64,000 nucleotides of DNA from Arhodomonas sp052060015. Its GTDB lineage: Bacteria > Pseudomonadota > Gammaproteobacteria > Nitrococcales > Nitrococcaceae. The first letter of the stretch is position 1. The number at the start of each line of letters is the position of its first letter. The translations under genes were made by a program, and so were the position numbers. Shown here in pieces: positions 7,652 through 17,438 of the stretch. The notes beneath the pieces are model-generated. The model was not told the DNA's origin. It worked only from the letters and a program-made list of their open reading frames with translations, and did not search any database. The stretch lies in contig NZ_JBPODZ010000007.1 in the NCBI RefSeq assembly GCF_052060015.1, positions 124,001-188,000 on the forward strand, read 5' to 3'.

Positions 7652-8071
7652 TTAGGGGTTCTCGCGGCGGACCCGGATGACGATGTCCACGCTCTCGATA
7701 CGGCGGCCGGCGGGTGCCTCCGGCAGGCGCAGGAACTCCACCGCTTCGGCGGGGATGTCCTGGAGCTCGCCGTCATCCTCGTCGAAGAGGTGGTGATGGG
7801 GCTCGGTGTTGGTATCGAAATAGGTGCGCCGGCTGTCGAGCACGATGCGCTGCAGCAGCCCCACAGCGGTGAGTCGGTTGAGGGTATTGTAAACGGTGGC
7901 CAGGGAGGTCTGTATGCCGGTCTCCCGTGCCCGACGGTGCAAGCCCTCGGCGGTGAGATGCTGCGCTCCGCCGCCGAAGATCAGCGCTGCGAGATCCAGC
8001 CGCGCCCGCGTGGCCCGCAGTCCGGCCTGACGCAGGTGGGTTCGGAGCTGTTCACGGGTGATGGCGGACAT
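7652..8071 (-). CDS. irr: Irr-like Fur-family transcriptional regulator
   Basis: 139 residues. The N-terminal winged helix (about 1-80) has the Fur-family SLATVYNTLNRL recognition segment. The C-terminal part has YFDTN followed by PHHHLF and a GELQDIP stretch, which resembles the HxH haem/iron-sensing region of alphaproteobacterial Irr more than the metal-binding pattern of Fur. The protein contains no cysteine, so it lacks the CxxC zinc pairs of PerR and many Fur proteins. It probably controls the downstream rubrerythrin cluster and an Irr-box-like site supports this. The start was placed at ATG 8071; the frame stays open much further upstream without supporting homology. Confidence 0.78.
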   Translation of the reverse strand: MSAITREQLRTHLRQAGLRATRARLDLAALIFGGGAQHLTAEGLHRRARETGIQTSLATVYNTLNRLTAVGLLQRIVLDSRRTYFDTNTEPHHHLFDEDDGELQDIPAEAVEFLRLPEAPAGRRIESVDIVIRVRRENP

Positions 8072-8163
8072 GCCTGGCTTCCTGTCTCCGGTTTCCTCTG
8101 CTCCCAGCGTAGCCGGTTGTGCGCAATGGTGCGAGCGTTTCGCGTTCGCGTCCGTGCTCCCGT

Positions 8164-9351
8164 CTATCTTCGCGGGGGTTGGCCGCGGCGTCGGGGTATG
8201 GGATTGAACGCCGCCAGCGCCGTGGCTATGGCTAGGGCGGTCGCCGCCAGTGCGAACAGCAGGAGGTAGCTGTCGCTGTGGTCGAAGAGTAGCGCGAAGA
8301 GGTAGCCGGTGCCCGCCTGGCTGAGCGCGAAGGTCGCAGTGGCCCAGCCCCATACCCGGCGGTGGGCCGCCGGCCCCGCGATCTCCGCCATTCGGGCGGA
8401 TGTGATGGCGACGGTGGCCGGGACCAGGGCCCCCATCACCAAGGAGCTTGCACCCAGCAGCCAAGCCCCTGGTGTGAGCAGCGGCAGTGCCACCACCGCC
8501 GTCTTGGTGGCGAGCACGGCGATGAGCGCACCGCGCCAGCCAAGACGCGCGGCCACACGGGCGGCGAGCATCGGCCCGCTCACCGCCCCGAGCCCGAACA
8601 GGGCCCATTGCAGGCCGGCGGCGTCAATGCCCAGGCCCCGCCCCCGGGCCAGGAAGTCCACCCAGAACACCGTGTGGGGGATGAACCCTACCGCATCCAG
8701 AGCGTAGGCGGAGAGGGTGGCGGCAGAGAGGGCGAGCAGCTCGCGCCCTCCTGCCGGTGCTTCGGCAGGGGCCTCCGGTGCTTGGCCGCTGAGCCTTCCC
8801 CAGCCCGCCCAGCCCACCCAGCAGGCGAGCACGGCACAGGCGCCGAGGGTCAGCCACGCCGTGGTGAGACTGATTCGCAGCAGCAGTGGCACCACCACCG
8901 CGGAGAGCAGGACGCCGAGACCGATGCCGGTGAACACGCGGGCCGCGGTCGGGCCCCTGCGTTCGGGAGGGACCGCGCCTATGGCCGCTGAAACGCCGGC
9001 CACCATGAGCACTGCACCGGCGACGCCGGAGAGCAGTCGCCAAAGGGCAAACCAGGGAAACGGCGCGGGCAGGGCGCAGAGCAGAAAGCTCGCCGCCACC
9101 AGCAGCAGCGAGACGCGCGCCGTGGCGGCGGTGCCGAAGCGGGCGGCGAGGCGGTTCGCCGCCACCGCCCCCAGGAGGTATCCGATCAGGTTGGCTGCGC
9201 CCAGGTAGGCCGCCTCGGCCGCGGTAAACCATCCCGTCTCGGCCATGGCCGGGATCAGGGGGGTATAGGCAAACCGTGCCAGACCGATACCGGAAAAGGT
9301 CGCCGCACCCCCAATCAATCCGGGGCGTAGTGGTGTCGATGCGGAGGCCAT
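8164..9351 (-). CDS. YbfB/YjiJ-family major facilitator transporter
   Basis: 395 residues with about 12 hydrophobic helices and no soluble domain, the plan of the MFS_4 (YbfB/YjiJ) group. The N-terminal GGAATFSGIGLARFAYTPLI is the diagnostic first-helix motif of this group (conserved G-x-ARFxYTPL). A short ARFGTAATAR loop stands where the MFS signature between helices 2 and 3 falls. Substrates of the family are mostly unknown. The gene is divergent from the NUDIX gene and 92 bases downstream of the irr-like start on the same strand, so it could be transcribed separately or run into irr. Confidence 0.82.
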   Translation of the reverse strand: MASASTPLRPGLIGGAATFSGIGLARFAYTPLIPAMAETGWFTAAEAAYLGAANLIGYLLGAVAANRLAARFGTAATARVSLLLVAASFLLCALPAPFPWFALWRLLSGVAGAVLMVAGVSAAIGAVPPERRGPTAARVFTGIGLGVLLSAVVVPLLLRISLTTAWLTLGACAVLACWVGWAGWGRLSGQAPEAPAEAPAGGRELLALSAATLSAYALDAVGFIPHTVFWVDFLARGRGLGIDAAGLQWALFGLGAVSGPMLAARVAARLGWRGALIAVLATKTAVVALPLLTPGAWLLGASSLVMGALVPATVAITSARMAEIAGPAAHRRVWGWATATFALSQAGTGYLFALLFDHSDSYLLLFALAATALAIATALAAFNPIPRRRGQPPRR

Positions 9352-9470
9352 ACGCTCGCTGCGGTTCTTCGATTGCCGGGGGAGGTGGCACTGTACCGCT
9401 TTGCGGCACCGAGGGGGAGGCCATTGCCTCGGGCTCGCGCACCCATCGGGTGCCGCCTACAATGGCGCCC

Positions 9471-9995
9471 ATGGAGATCGAGCGACGGCGCCTGTGCCCG
9501 TGCTGCGCGGCGGCGCTGGTCCGCCGGGAGCTGGGCGGCATCCCGCGGCTGGCCTGCCCCCGTGCCGAATGCGGATTCGTGTTCTGGGACAATCCCGTCC
9601 CGGTGGTGGCCGCCATCGCCATGACCCCGGCCGGTCGGATGGTGCTGGCCCGCAATGCGGAGTGGCCCCCGGGGAAGTTCGGCCTGGTGACGGGTTTCCT
9701 GGAACCAGGGGAAGGGCCGGAGGAGGGGATGGTCCGCGAGGTCGCCGAGGAGCTCTGCGTCTCCGGCCGGATCCGGGCCTTTCAGGGGCTCTATCCGTTT
9801 CACCGCAACAACCAGCTGCTCATCGTCTACCAGGTGGACCTCGCCGGTGAGCCCTCCGCCGGCGAGGAGCTCGCCGAGGTCCGCTGCCTGCCGCCGGAGC
9901 GGGTCCGGCCCTGGCGGCGGGGCACGGGGCCGGCGGTGCATGACTGGCTCACCGCGCGAGGGCATACGCCCCGCTGGATCGACGAGGAGGTGTGA
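9471..9995 (+). CDS. NUDIX hydrolase with N-terminal zinc ribbon
   Basis: 174 residues. The first 40 hold a zinc ribbon (CPCCA and CPRAEC pairs). A Nudix box follows: GFLEPGE, then seven residues, then REVAEELCV, which fits G-x5-E-x7-REUxEE, with cysteine where glycine is usual. The layout resembles NudC-like or zinc-ribbon NUDIX proteins that hydrolyse nucleoside diphosphate derivatives such as NADH or ADP-ribose; the exact substrate is not evident. ATG 9471 is used; ATG 9462 would add three residues. The stop overlaps the region of the next start and the two genes are probably co-transcribed. Confidence 0.85.
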   Translation: MEIERRRLCPCCAAALVRRELGGIPRLACPRAECGFVFWDNPVPVVAAIAMTPAGRMVLARNAEWPPGKFGLVTGFLEPGEGPEEGMVREVAEELCVSGRIRAFQGLYPFHRNNQLLIVYQVDLAGEPSAGEELAEVRCLPPERVRPWRRGTGPAVHDWLTARGHTPRWIDEEV

Positions 9996-9997
9996 GC

Positions 9998-10714
9998 ATG
10001 GTGGGTGGGCTTCATATCGGCACCTCGGGCTACGACTACGATCACTGGCGCGAGCACCTCTACCCGGCGGGATTGCCGCGCAATCGGCGCCTGGCCTGCT
10101 ACGCCGAGTCGTTCGACACAGTGGAGATCAATGGCACCTTCTACAGCCTGCCGAAGCCGGAGACGGCGGCCGGATGGGCGGAGGAGGTGCCCGCGGGCTT
10201 CCGTTTCGTGCTCAAGTTCAGTCGCTATGGCAGCCACATGAAACGACTGAAGGATCCGGAGGCCAGTCTCCCGCGCTTCCAGGAGGTGGCGGAGGCACTC
10301 GGTGACAGCCTCGGTGGGGTGCTGCTGCAGCTGCCGCCGCGCTGGCGGCCGGTGCCGGAGCGCCTGGACGCCTTTCTCGCCGCTGCCCCCGGTGGTTGGG
10401 ATTGGGCGGTGGAGTTCCGGGATCCACGCTGGCTTGTCGATGACGTCTTCGGCGTCTTGCGTGATCGTGGCGCGGCGCTTTGCGTGCACGATGCCATTGC
10501 CGACCATCCCCGCGTGACCACGGCCGATCGGGTGTACCTGCGCCTGCACGGCGGGCCGGAAACGCCGGGTTACTCCGATGCGGCGCTCGACGACTGGGCC
10601 GGGTGGCTTGCCGGCGAGCGTGCTGCCGGTCGTGAGGTGTGGGCGTTCTTCAACAACGACACCGTCGGCCACGCGGTGGCCGACGCGCGCCGGCTGCGGG
10701 CTCGTCTGGGCTGA
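9998..10714 (+). CDS. DUF72 family protein (YecE-like)
   Basis: 238 residues, full length for DUF72, a TIM-barrel family of unknown function. Visible signatures are the opening IGTSGYDYDHWR, ESFDTVEINGTFYSLP, the KFSRYGSH segment, the VEFRDPRW motif near the middle, and FFNNDTVGHAVADARRL at the C-terminus. ATG 9998 has GAGGAGG seven bases upstream; the overlapping GTG 9992 would be too close to that site. It is two bases after the NUDIX stop, so the genes form a pair. It converges on the SDR gene. Confidence 0.88.
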   Translation: MVGGLHIGTSGYDYDHWREHLYPAGLPRNRRLACYAESFDTVEINGTFYSLPKPETAAGWAEEVPAGFRFVLKFSRYGSHMKRLKDPEASLPRFQEVAEALGDSLGGVLLQLPPRWRPVPERLDAFLAAAPGGWDWAVEFRDPRWLVDDVFGVLRDRGAALCVHDAIADHPRVTTADRVYLRLHGGPETPGYSDAALDDWAGWLAGERAAGREVWAFFNNDTVGHAVADARRLRARLG

Positions 10715-10725
10715 CCCGATCCCCG

Positions 10726-11559
10726 CTACGGACGGATGAACAGGTCCAGCTGCAGCTCCCCTTCGGAACGGTCCGAGTCCACGCGGTAGCGGCTGAAGTC
10801 GCTGACCCCCGCCTGCCGGAGCACCTGCTCGTCGATGAAGAAGTTGCCGGTGCACTCCCGTGCCGGCCGGGTCAGTATCCAGTGGGCGGCGTCGGCGACG
10901 ATGGTGGGGTAACGGCCCCGCGATGAGACCTCCGGGCCACCGAGGAGATTGTCCACCGCGGCGGTCTTCAGCAACGTGCGTGGCCACAGGGCGTTGAAGC
11001 CCACACCTCGGTCGCGGAACTCCTCGGCCATGCCGAGCACGCACATGCTCATCCCGTACTTGGAGATGGTGTAGGCGGGATGGTCCCGGAACCAGCGTGG
11101 ATGCATGTCCAGCGGTGGCGCGAGCATCAGGACATGGGGGTTGCCCGCGTTGAACAGGTGCGGGAGGCACTTCTGGGTGCACAGGTACGTCCCGCGGGTG
11201 TTGACCTGCTGCAGGAGATCGAAGCGTTTCAGCGGCAGCTCCAGGGTGCCGGCCAGGTTGATGGCGCTGGCGTTGTTGACCAGGACGTCGATGCCGCCGA
11301 AGCGCTCCACCGCCTTCGCCACCGCCGTTTCGACGCTGGTCTCGTCGCGGATATCGGTGACCACCGGCAGCGCCCGGCCGCCGGCGGCCTCGATCTCCTC
11401 GGCGGCGCTGTAAATGGTCCCCGGGAGTTTCGGGTGGGGCTCCGCGGTCTTGGCCGCGATGACCACGTTGGCCCCGTCGCGGGCGGCCCGCAGGCCGATG
11501 GCCTTGCCCACGCCACGGCTCGCGCCGGTTATGAACAGTGTCTTTCCCTTCAGGTCCAT
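10726..11559 (-). CDS. HSDL2-like short-chain dehydrogenase/reductase
   Basis: 277 residues of classical SDR fold: the TGASRGVGKAIG nucleotide loop near residue 10, NNAS near residue 90, and the catalytic YTISK motif. The insertion AAKTAEPHPKLPGTIYSAAE after the second strand is characteristic of the HSDL2 (hydroxysteroid dehydrogenase-like 2) subgroup, whose substrates are fatty-acid or steroid-like but poorly defined. The C-terminal SCP2 domain of animal HSDL2 is absent. ATG 11559 is preferred because a GAGGAGGAGG stretch lies 12 or so bases upstream. The gene stands alone between convergent DUF72 and the terminator of the actP operon. Confidence 0.85.
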   Translation of the reverse strand: MDLKGKTLFITGASRGVGKAIGLRAARDGANVVIAAKTAEPHPKLPGTIYSAAEEIEAAGGRALPVVTDIRDETSVETAVAKAVERFGGIDVLVNNASAINLAGTLELPLKRFDLLQQVNTRGTYLCTQKCLPHLFNAGNPHVLMLAPPLDMHPRWFRDHPAYTISKYGMSMCVLGMAEEFRDRGVGFNALWPRTLLKTAAVDNLLGGPEVSSRGRYPTIVADAAHWILTRPARECTGNFFIDEQVLRQAGVSDFSRYRVDSDRSEGELQLDLFIRP

Positions 11560-11619
11560 GCCGGTCGATACCTCCTCCTCGTTCGCCGGCACCATAGCAC
11601 GGTGGATCCCCACAACGAG

Positions 11620-11640
11620 AAAGGGCCCCCGAAGGGGCCC
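11620..11640 (-). terminator. Terminator of the DUF4212-actP operon
   Basis: GGGCCCC (11623-11629), loop CGAA, GGGGCCC (11634-11640) forms a perfect 7-bp stem. Read on the minus strand it is followed by TTTCTCGTTG. It lies 25 bases past the actP stop codon. Confidence 0.75.
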
Positions 11641-11664
11641 TCGTGAGCGGGAGCGGCGTCCGGC

Positions 11665-13455
11665 TCAGTGGCCGGTCGCCTCGCCCGCGCCGCGGGGCAC
11701 GCGGACGTTCTCCACCAGGTGCTGGATATGCTCCGGCGGCGGAGCGGTGGCCCGGGAGACCAGATAGGCCACGATCACGTTGAGCAATGCGCCCAGGGCA
11801 CCGAAGGACTCCGGCTGGATGGTGAGGAAGTAGTATTCCGGCTCGTTGGGCAGCATGTTGGTGCCCGGCACGAAGAACCAGCCCTTGTACGTGAAGATGT
11901 ACAGCAGGGTGCTGGTCAGGCCGACGAGCATGCCCGCGATGGCGCCGGCGGTGTTCATGCGCTTGTTGAAGATGCCGAGCATGAGCACCGGGAACAGCGA
12001 CGACGCCGCCAGGCCGAAGGCCAGGGCCACCACCTGTGCCGCGAAGCCCGGTGGGTTCAGGCCCAGGTAACCGGCCACGATCACCGCACCCGCCATGGAC
12101 AGGCGAGCGGCGAGCAATTCCGCCCTTTCGCCGATATTGGGGTTGAATACCCCCTTGATCAGGTCATGGGAGACCGCCGAGGAGATGGCCATGAGCAGCC
12201 CGGCCGCCGTGGACAGTGCCGCCGCGAGGCCGCCGGCCACCGCGAGGGCGATCACCCAGTTGGGCAACTGCGCGATCTCTGGGTTGGCCATCACCATGAT
12301 GTCCCGGTCGACCTCGAGCTCGCTGCCGGCCCAGCCGAACTCCTCCTCGGCCGTCTGGGCGAACTCCTCGTTGGCATCGTTGTAGTACTGGATCTGGCCG
12401 TCGCCGTTCTTGTCCTCCCAGGCGAGCAGGCCGGTCTGCTCCCAGTTGCGGAACCAGTCCGGCCGTTCCTCGTAGGCGAGGGTGGATTCCACCTCGGTCG
12501 CCGCACCGCCCTTCACCGTCTGGATCAGGTTGAAGTAGGACATGGCACCCACGGCCGGGGCGGTGGTGTAGAGGATGGCGATGAACAGCAGCGCCCAGAA
12601 GGCCGACCGGCGGGCGTCCACCACCCGCGGCACCGTGAAGAAGCGCACGATGACGTGGGGCAGACCCGCCGTGCCGATCATCAGCGACATCGCGAGCATC
12701 ATCATGTTGAAGGTGTTGCCCTCTTCCATCTTCGTGTATTCCGTGAAGCCGAGATCCACGAGGATTTGGTCGAGGGTGTTGAGCAGGTACTGCCCGCTGC
12801 TCGCGCCGGTCTCGATGGTCGCCCCGAGGCCGAGCTGGGGCAGGGGGTTGCCGGTGATCTGCAGCGAAATGAAGATCGCCGGGACCGTATAGGCGAAGAT
12901 AAGCACCACGTACTGCGCGATCTGCGTGTAGGTGATGCCCTTCATGCCACCGAGCACGGAGTAGAAGAACACGATGGCCATGCCGATGAGCAGGCCCGTG
13001 GTGTACTCGGTCTCCAGGAACCGCGAGAACGCCACCCCGATGCCCTTCATCTGCCCGATGACGTAGGTCAGCGAGGCGACGATGAGGCAGACGACGGCGA
13101 TGATGCGCGCGGTCTTGGAGTAGAAGCGGTCGCCGATGAACTCGGGCACCGTGAACTTGCCGAACTTGCGCAGGTAGGGCGCGAGTAGCAGCGCCAGGAG
13201 CACGTAGCCACCGGTCCAGCCGAGCAGGTAGACCGAGGCGTCATAGCCCATGAAGGCGATCAGCCCGGCCATGGAGATGAACGAGGCCGCGGACATCCAG
13301 TCCGCCGCCGTGGCCATGCCGTTGGCGATGGGGTTCACCCCCTTGCCGGCCACGTAGTACTCGCCGGTGCTGCCGGCCCGCGCCCATATGGCGATGCCGA
13401 TATAGAGCGCGAACGTGGCGCCGACGACGATGTAGGTGAGTACTGTAAGGTCCAT
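11665..13455 (-). CDS. actP: Sodium:solute symporter, ActP-like (large subunit)
   Basis: 596 residues with about 13 membrane helices, the SSS family plan. The helix-1/2 region GKGVNPIANGMATAADWMSAASFISMAG is typical of the ActP/VC2705 group. A soluble, acidic insertion of about 90 residues (roughly 310-400, containing EDKNGDGQIQYYND, an EF-hand-like loop) separates two helices; such insertions occur in the DUF4212-associated symporters. It probably takes up acetate or another short monocarboxylate with Na+. It is encoded 18 bases after a DUF4212 small subunit and next to acs, and shares a sigma-54-type upstream region. Confidence 0.88.
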   Translation of the reverse strand: MDLTVLTYIVVGATFALYIGIAIWARAGSTGEYYVAGKGVNPIANGMATAADWMSAASFISMAGLIAFMGYDASVYLLGWTGGYVLLALLLAPYLRKFGKFTVPEFIGDRFYSKTARIIAVVCLIVASLTYVIGQMKGIGVAFSRFLETEYTTGLLIGMAIVFFYSVLGGMKGITYTQIAQYVVLIFAYTVPAIFISLQITGNPLPQLGLGATIETGASSGQYLLNTLDQILVDLGFTEYTKMEEGNTFNMMMLAMSLMIGTAGLPHVIVRFFTVPRVVDARRSAFWALLFIAILYTTAPAVGAMSYFNLIQTVKGGAATEVESTLAYEERPDWFRNWEQTGLLAWEDKNGDGQIQYYNDANEEFAQTAEEEFGWAGSELEVDRDIMVMANPEIAQLPNWVIALAVAGGLAAALSTAAGLLMAISSAVSHDLIKGVFNPNIGERAELLAARLSMAGAVIVAGYLGLNPPGFAAQVVALAFGLAASSLFPVLMLGIFNKRMNTAGAIAGMLVGLTSTLLYIFTYKGWFFVPGTNMLPNEPEYYFLTIQPESFGALGALLNVIVAYLVSRATAPPPEHIQHLVENVRVPRGAGEATGH

Positions 13456-13473
13456 TGCTAGATCCCCTCCCCC

Positions 13474-13746
13474 TTATTCTTCGTGGACGTTGTACTTGCG
13501 ATCCAGCGTGTTCATCTTGAACACGTACACGAGGATCAGGATCAGGAACAGGTAGATGGAGCCCTGCTGGGCGATCCAGAACCCAAGGGGATAGCCCCCG
13601 ATGAGGACGTTGTTAAGCAGCGGGGCCAGCAGGATCCCGAAGATAAAGGGGACCACAAACCAGATGACGAGCAGCGTCAGCAATAGCCGTACGTGCTCCT
13701 TCCAGTAGGCGGCCGCCGAATCCTGGCGTGCGGATTCGTCCGACAT
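13474..13746 (-). CDS. DUF4212 small subunit of the sodium/solute symporter
   Basis: 90 residues with two hydrophobic helices (about 20-45 and 55-80) and a short charged tail, NTLDRKYNVHEE. AYWKEHVRLL at the start and YPLGFWIAQQGSIY before the second helix are DUF4212 hallmarks. The family always accompanies SSS symporters of the ActP/VC2705 type, as here, and is thought to form a two-subunit transporter. Start supported by AGGAGGAG upstream. The promoter region carries a sigma-54 element and two tandem palindromes. Confidence 0.88.
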   Translation of the reverse strand: MSDESARQDSAAAYWKEHVRLLLTLLVIWFVVPFIFGILLAPLLNNVLIGGYPLGFWIAQQGSIYLFLILILVYVFKMNTLDRKYNVHEE

Positions 13747-13830
13747 TGTTCTCCTCCTCTGTTGTCGACTCGGTGCGGTTACAATCCCTGTCGCGGCCGG
13801 GGATGAACCCTCGACCCGGAACCGGGAAAA

Positions 13831-13845
13831 GCAATATTCATGCCC
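13831..13845 (-). promoter_or_regulatory. Sigma-54 promoter of the DUF4212-actP operon
   Basis: The minus strand reads GGGCATG-AATA-TTGC, with the invariant GG (-24) and GC (-12) separated by the required ten bases. Five of seven bases match the TGGCACG half and all four match TTGC. It lies 85 bases upstream of the DUF4212 start, and tandem activator-like sites begin 55 bases further up. Confidence 0.72.
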
Positions 13846-13898
13846 GCGCCAGCCCCCTGGTCACAACGGGTTGGCGCGTCAGGCGAACGGGAACGGCC

Positions 13899-13934
13899 GT
13901 TACCGATGGGAACGGAAGCGTTACCCACGGTAAC
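13899..13934. promoter_or_regulatory. Tandem upstream activating sites for the DUF4212-actP promoter
   Basis: Two sites of form GTTACC-N3-GGTAAC lie 21 bases apart centre to centre. Site one is GTTACC-GAT-GGGAAC (13899-13913, one mismatch); site two is GTTACC-CAC-GGTAAC (13920-13934, perfect). The near edge is 55 bases from the -24 GG. Spacing and symmetry suit a dimeric NtrC-type activator, most likely the one encoded at 16078-17427. Confidence 0.68.
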
Positions 13935-13948
13935 AGCCGTCCATGCGC

Positions 13949-15886
<1,938 letters not shown>

Positions 15887-15962
15887 CCTGCTTCTCCTCC
15901 TTTCAGGCTGATGTCTTCACGTCCGTCGGGAAATGGGTGTTGTCACCTCGCAGCGCTCTTTT

Positions 15963-15977
15963 GCAACTTTCGTTCCG
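15963..15977 (-). promoter_or_regulatory. Sigma-54 promoter of acs
   Basis: The minus strand reads CGGAACG-AAAG-TTGC: GG and GC are separated by ten bases, and the -12 half is a perfect TTGC followed by A. It starts about 77 bases upstream of the acs ATG. Tandem activator-like sites begin 55 bases above the GG, the same distance as at the symporter promoter. Confidence 0.72.
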
Positions 15978-16030
15978 GCTCGTCGTGGGCTTCTCGCCCC
16001 TTCTTTCGGGGCTTTGCTGCGTGATTCTCC

Positions 16031-16065
16031 GTTACGTGGGGTAACGGCCCGTCACTCCCGGTAAC
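16031..16065. promoter_or_regulatory. Tandem upstream activating sites for the acs promoter
   Basis: GTTACG-TGG-GGTAAC (16031-16045) and GTCACT-CCC-GGTAAC (16051-16065) repeat the GTTACC-N3-GGTAAC pattern with one and two mismatches, 20 bases apart centre to centre. The pair lies between the acs promoter and the stop codon of the response-regulator gene. Confidence 0.65.
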
Positions 16066-16077
16066 GATAACGCCAGA

Positions 16078-17427
16078 TTAGGCTCTCTCGCCAGAACCGG
16101 TCGTAGCCGGGCGGGGAATGCCCAGTCGCTGGCGCCGCTCCCACAGCGCCTTGCGGCTGATTCCGAGCCGCCGGGCGATCTCGGTTTCGGTCATGTGATC
16201 CTGGTGACGCAGCACGAACTCGCGGAAGTAGCCCTCCAGGGACATGTCGGGAAAGCCGGGGTCCTCGGGCTCCTCGCCGGCGGGCAGGCCTAGCAGGTCC
16301 GCGGTGAGGGCCGTGGATTCGGCGAGGATCACCGCGCGCTCGATGGCGTTCTCCAACTCGCGGACATTGCCCGGCCAGTGGTAGGCCCGGATCGCCTCCA
16401 GTGCGTCGTCGCTGAGGCGCATCGGCGGGCGATTGAGCCGGCGGCAGGCCTTATCGAGCAGGAACCGCGCGAGGGCCGGCAGGTCCTCGCTGCGCTCGCG
16501 CAGGGGGGGCAACCGGATCTCCATGACCTGGATGCGGAAGTAGAGGTCCTCGCGGAAGTCGCCGGAGCGTACCATCGCCCCGAGGTCGCGATGGGTGGCG
16601 GCCACCAGCCGGACATCGACCCGGCTCGGACGGTCCGAGCCCACCCGGCGGATCTCGCCCTCCTGGAGTACCCGCAGCAGCCGGGCCTGGGCCGCCAACG
16701 GCAGCTCCCCCACCTCGTCGAGGAACAGCGTGCCCCCGTCGGCGGATTCAACCAGCCCCCGGCGCCGGCCATCGGCCCCGGTGAAGGCCCCCTTCTCGTG
16801 GCCGAACAACTCCGCCTCGATCAGCGATTCCGGAATGGCGGCGCAGTTCACCGCCACCAGGGCCGCTTCCCGGCGTGGGCTGCGCTCGTGCAGGGCGCGG
16901 GCGACGAGCTCCTTACCGGTGCCGGATTCGCCGAGGATGAGCACCGTGGTGTCGGTGGGGGCGACCTTGTCGATGCGGCGGAATACCGCCTGCATGGCCT
17001 CGGAGTCGCCGACGATCCCGCTGACCGGATAGGCGGCCTCCACGTCGGCCCGCAGGGCCTCGTTCTGCCGGCTCATCTGGGTCTCCTTGATGGCACGTCG
17101 GACGGTTAGCAGCAGGTCGTCGCTGTCGAAGGGCTTGGCGATATAGTCCACCGCGCCCTCGCGCATGGCCGCCACCGCGGAGCGGACGCTCGCGTAGCTG
17201 GTCATGATGATCACCGGCACCTCCGGGGCACGGCGCACCGCCTCGATGCCCTCGGCCCCCGGCAGCCGTAGGTCGGCAAGGATGATGTCGAAGCGGCCGA
17301 GGTCGGCGCTTTCCTCCGCCTCCTCGAGTGACCCCGCCTCGGTGACCTCCATGCCGTCGCGGGTGAGCAGCCGCCGCACGGAGCGGCGGATGACCTTCTC
17401 GTCCTCGATGATCAGCACCCGTGGCAT
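16078..17427 (-). CDS. NtrC-family sigma-54-dependent response regulator of the acetate module
   Basis: 449 residues from ATG 17427, which has GAGGGAG six bases upstream; GTG 17442 would overlap the kinase stop. A receiver domain (about 1-120) has the phosphoacceptor aspartate in ILADLRLPG. The AAA+ domain (about 135-370) has Walker A GESGTGKE, the sigma-54-contacting GAFTGA loop and Walker B GGTLFLDEVGEL. A Fis-type helix-turn-helix ends the protein (TETEIARRLGISRKALWERR). It is therefore an intact sigma-54 activator. It overlaps or abuts the symporter-kinase gene, its likely partner. Palindromic sites at both acs and DUF4212-actP promoters are its probable targets. Confidence 0.92.
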   Translation of the reverse strand: MPRVLIIEDEKVIRRSVRRLLTRDGMEVTEAGSLEEAEESADLGRFDIILADLRLPGAEGIEAVRRAPEVPVIIMTSYASVRSAVAAMREGAVDYIAKPFDSDDLLLTVRRAIKETQMSRQNEALRADVEAAYPVSGIVGDSEAMQAVFRRIDKVAPTDTTVLILGESGTGKELVARALHERSPRREAALVAVNCAAIPESLIEAELFGHEKGAFTGADGRRRGLVESADGGTLFLDEVGELPLAAQARLLRVLQEGEIRRVGSDRPSRVDVRLVAATHRDLGAMVRSGDFREDLYFRIQVMEIRLPPLRERSEDLPALARFLLDKACRRLNRPPMRLSDDALEAIRAYHWPGNVRELENAIERAVILAESTALTADLLGLPAGEEPEDPGFPDMSLEGYFREFVLRHQDHMTETEIARRLGISRKALWERRQRLGIPRPATTGSGERA

Positions 17428-17438
17428 ACGCGTCTCCC

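Noticed and set aside
16078..17427. Nitrogen regulator NtrC
   Set aside because: The protein has the NtrC architecture, but its partner kinase is a symporter-type sensor, no glnA or ntrB lies nearby, and its probable sites are at acetate genes.
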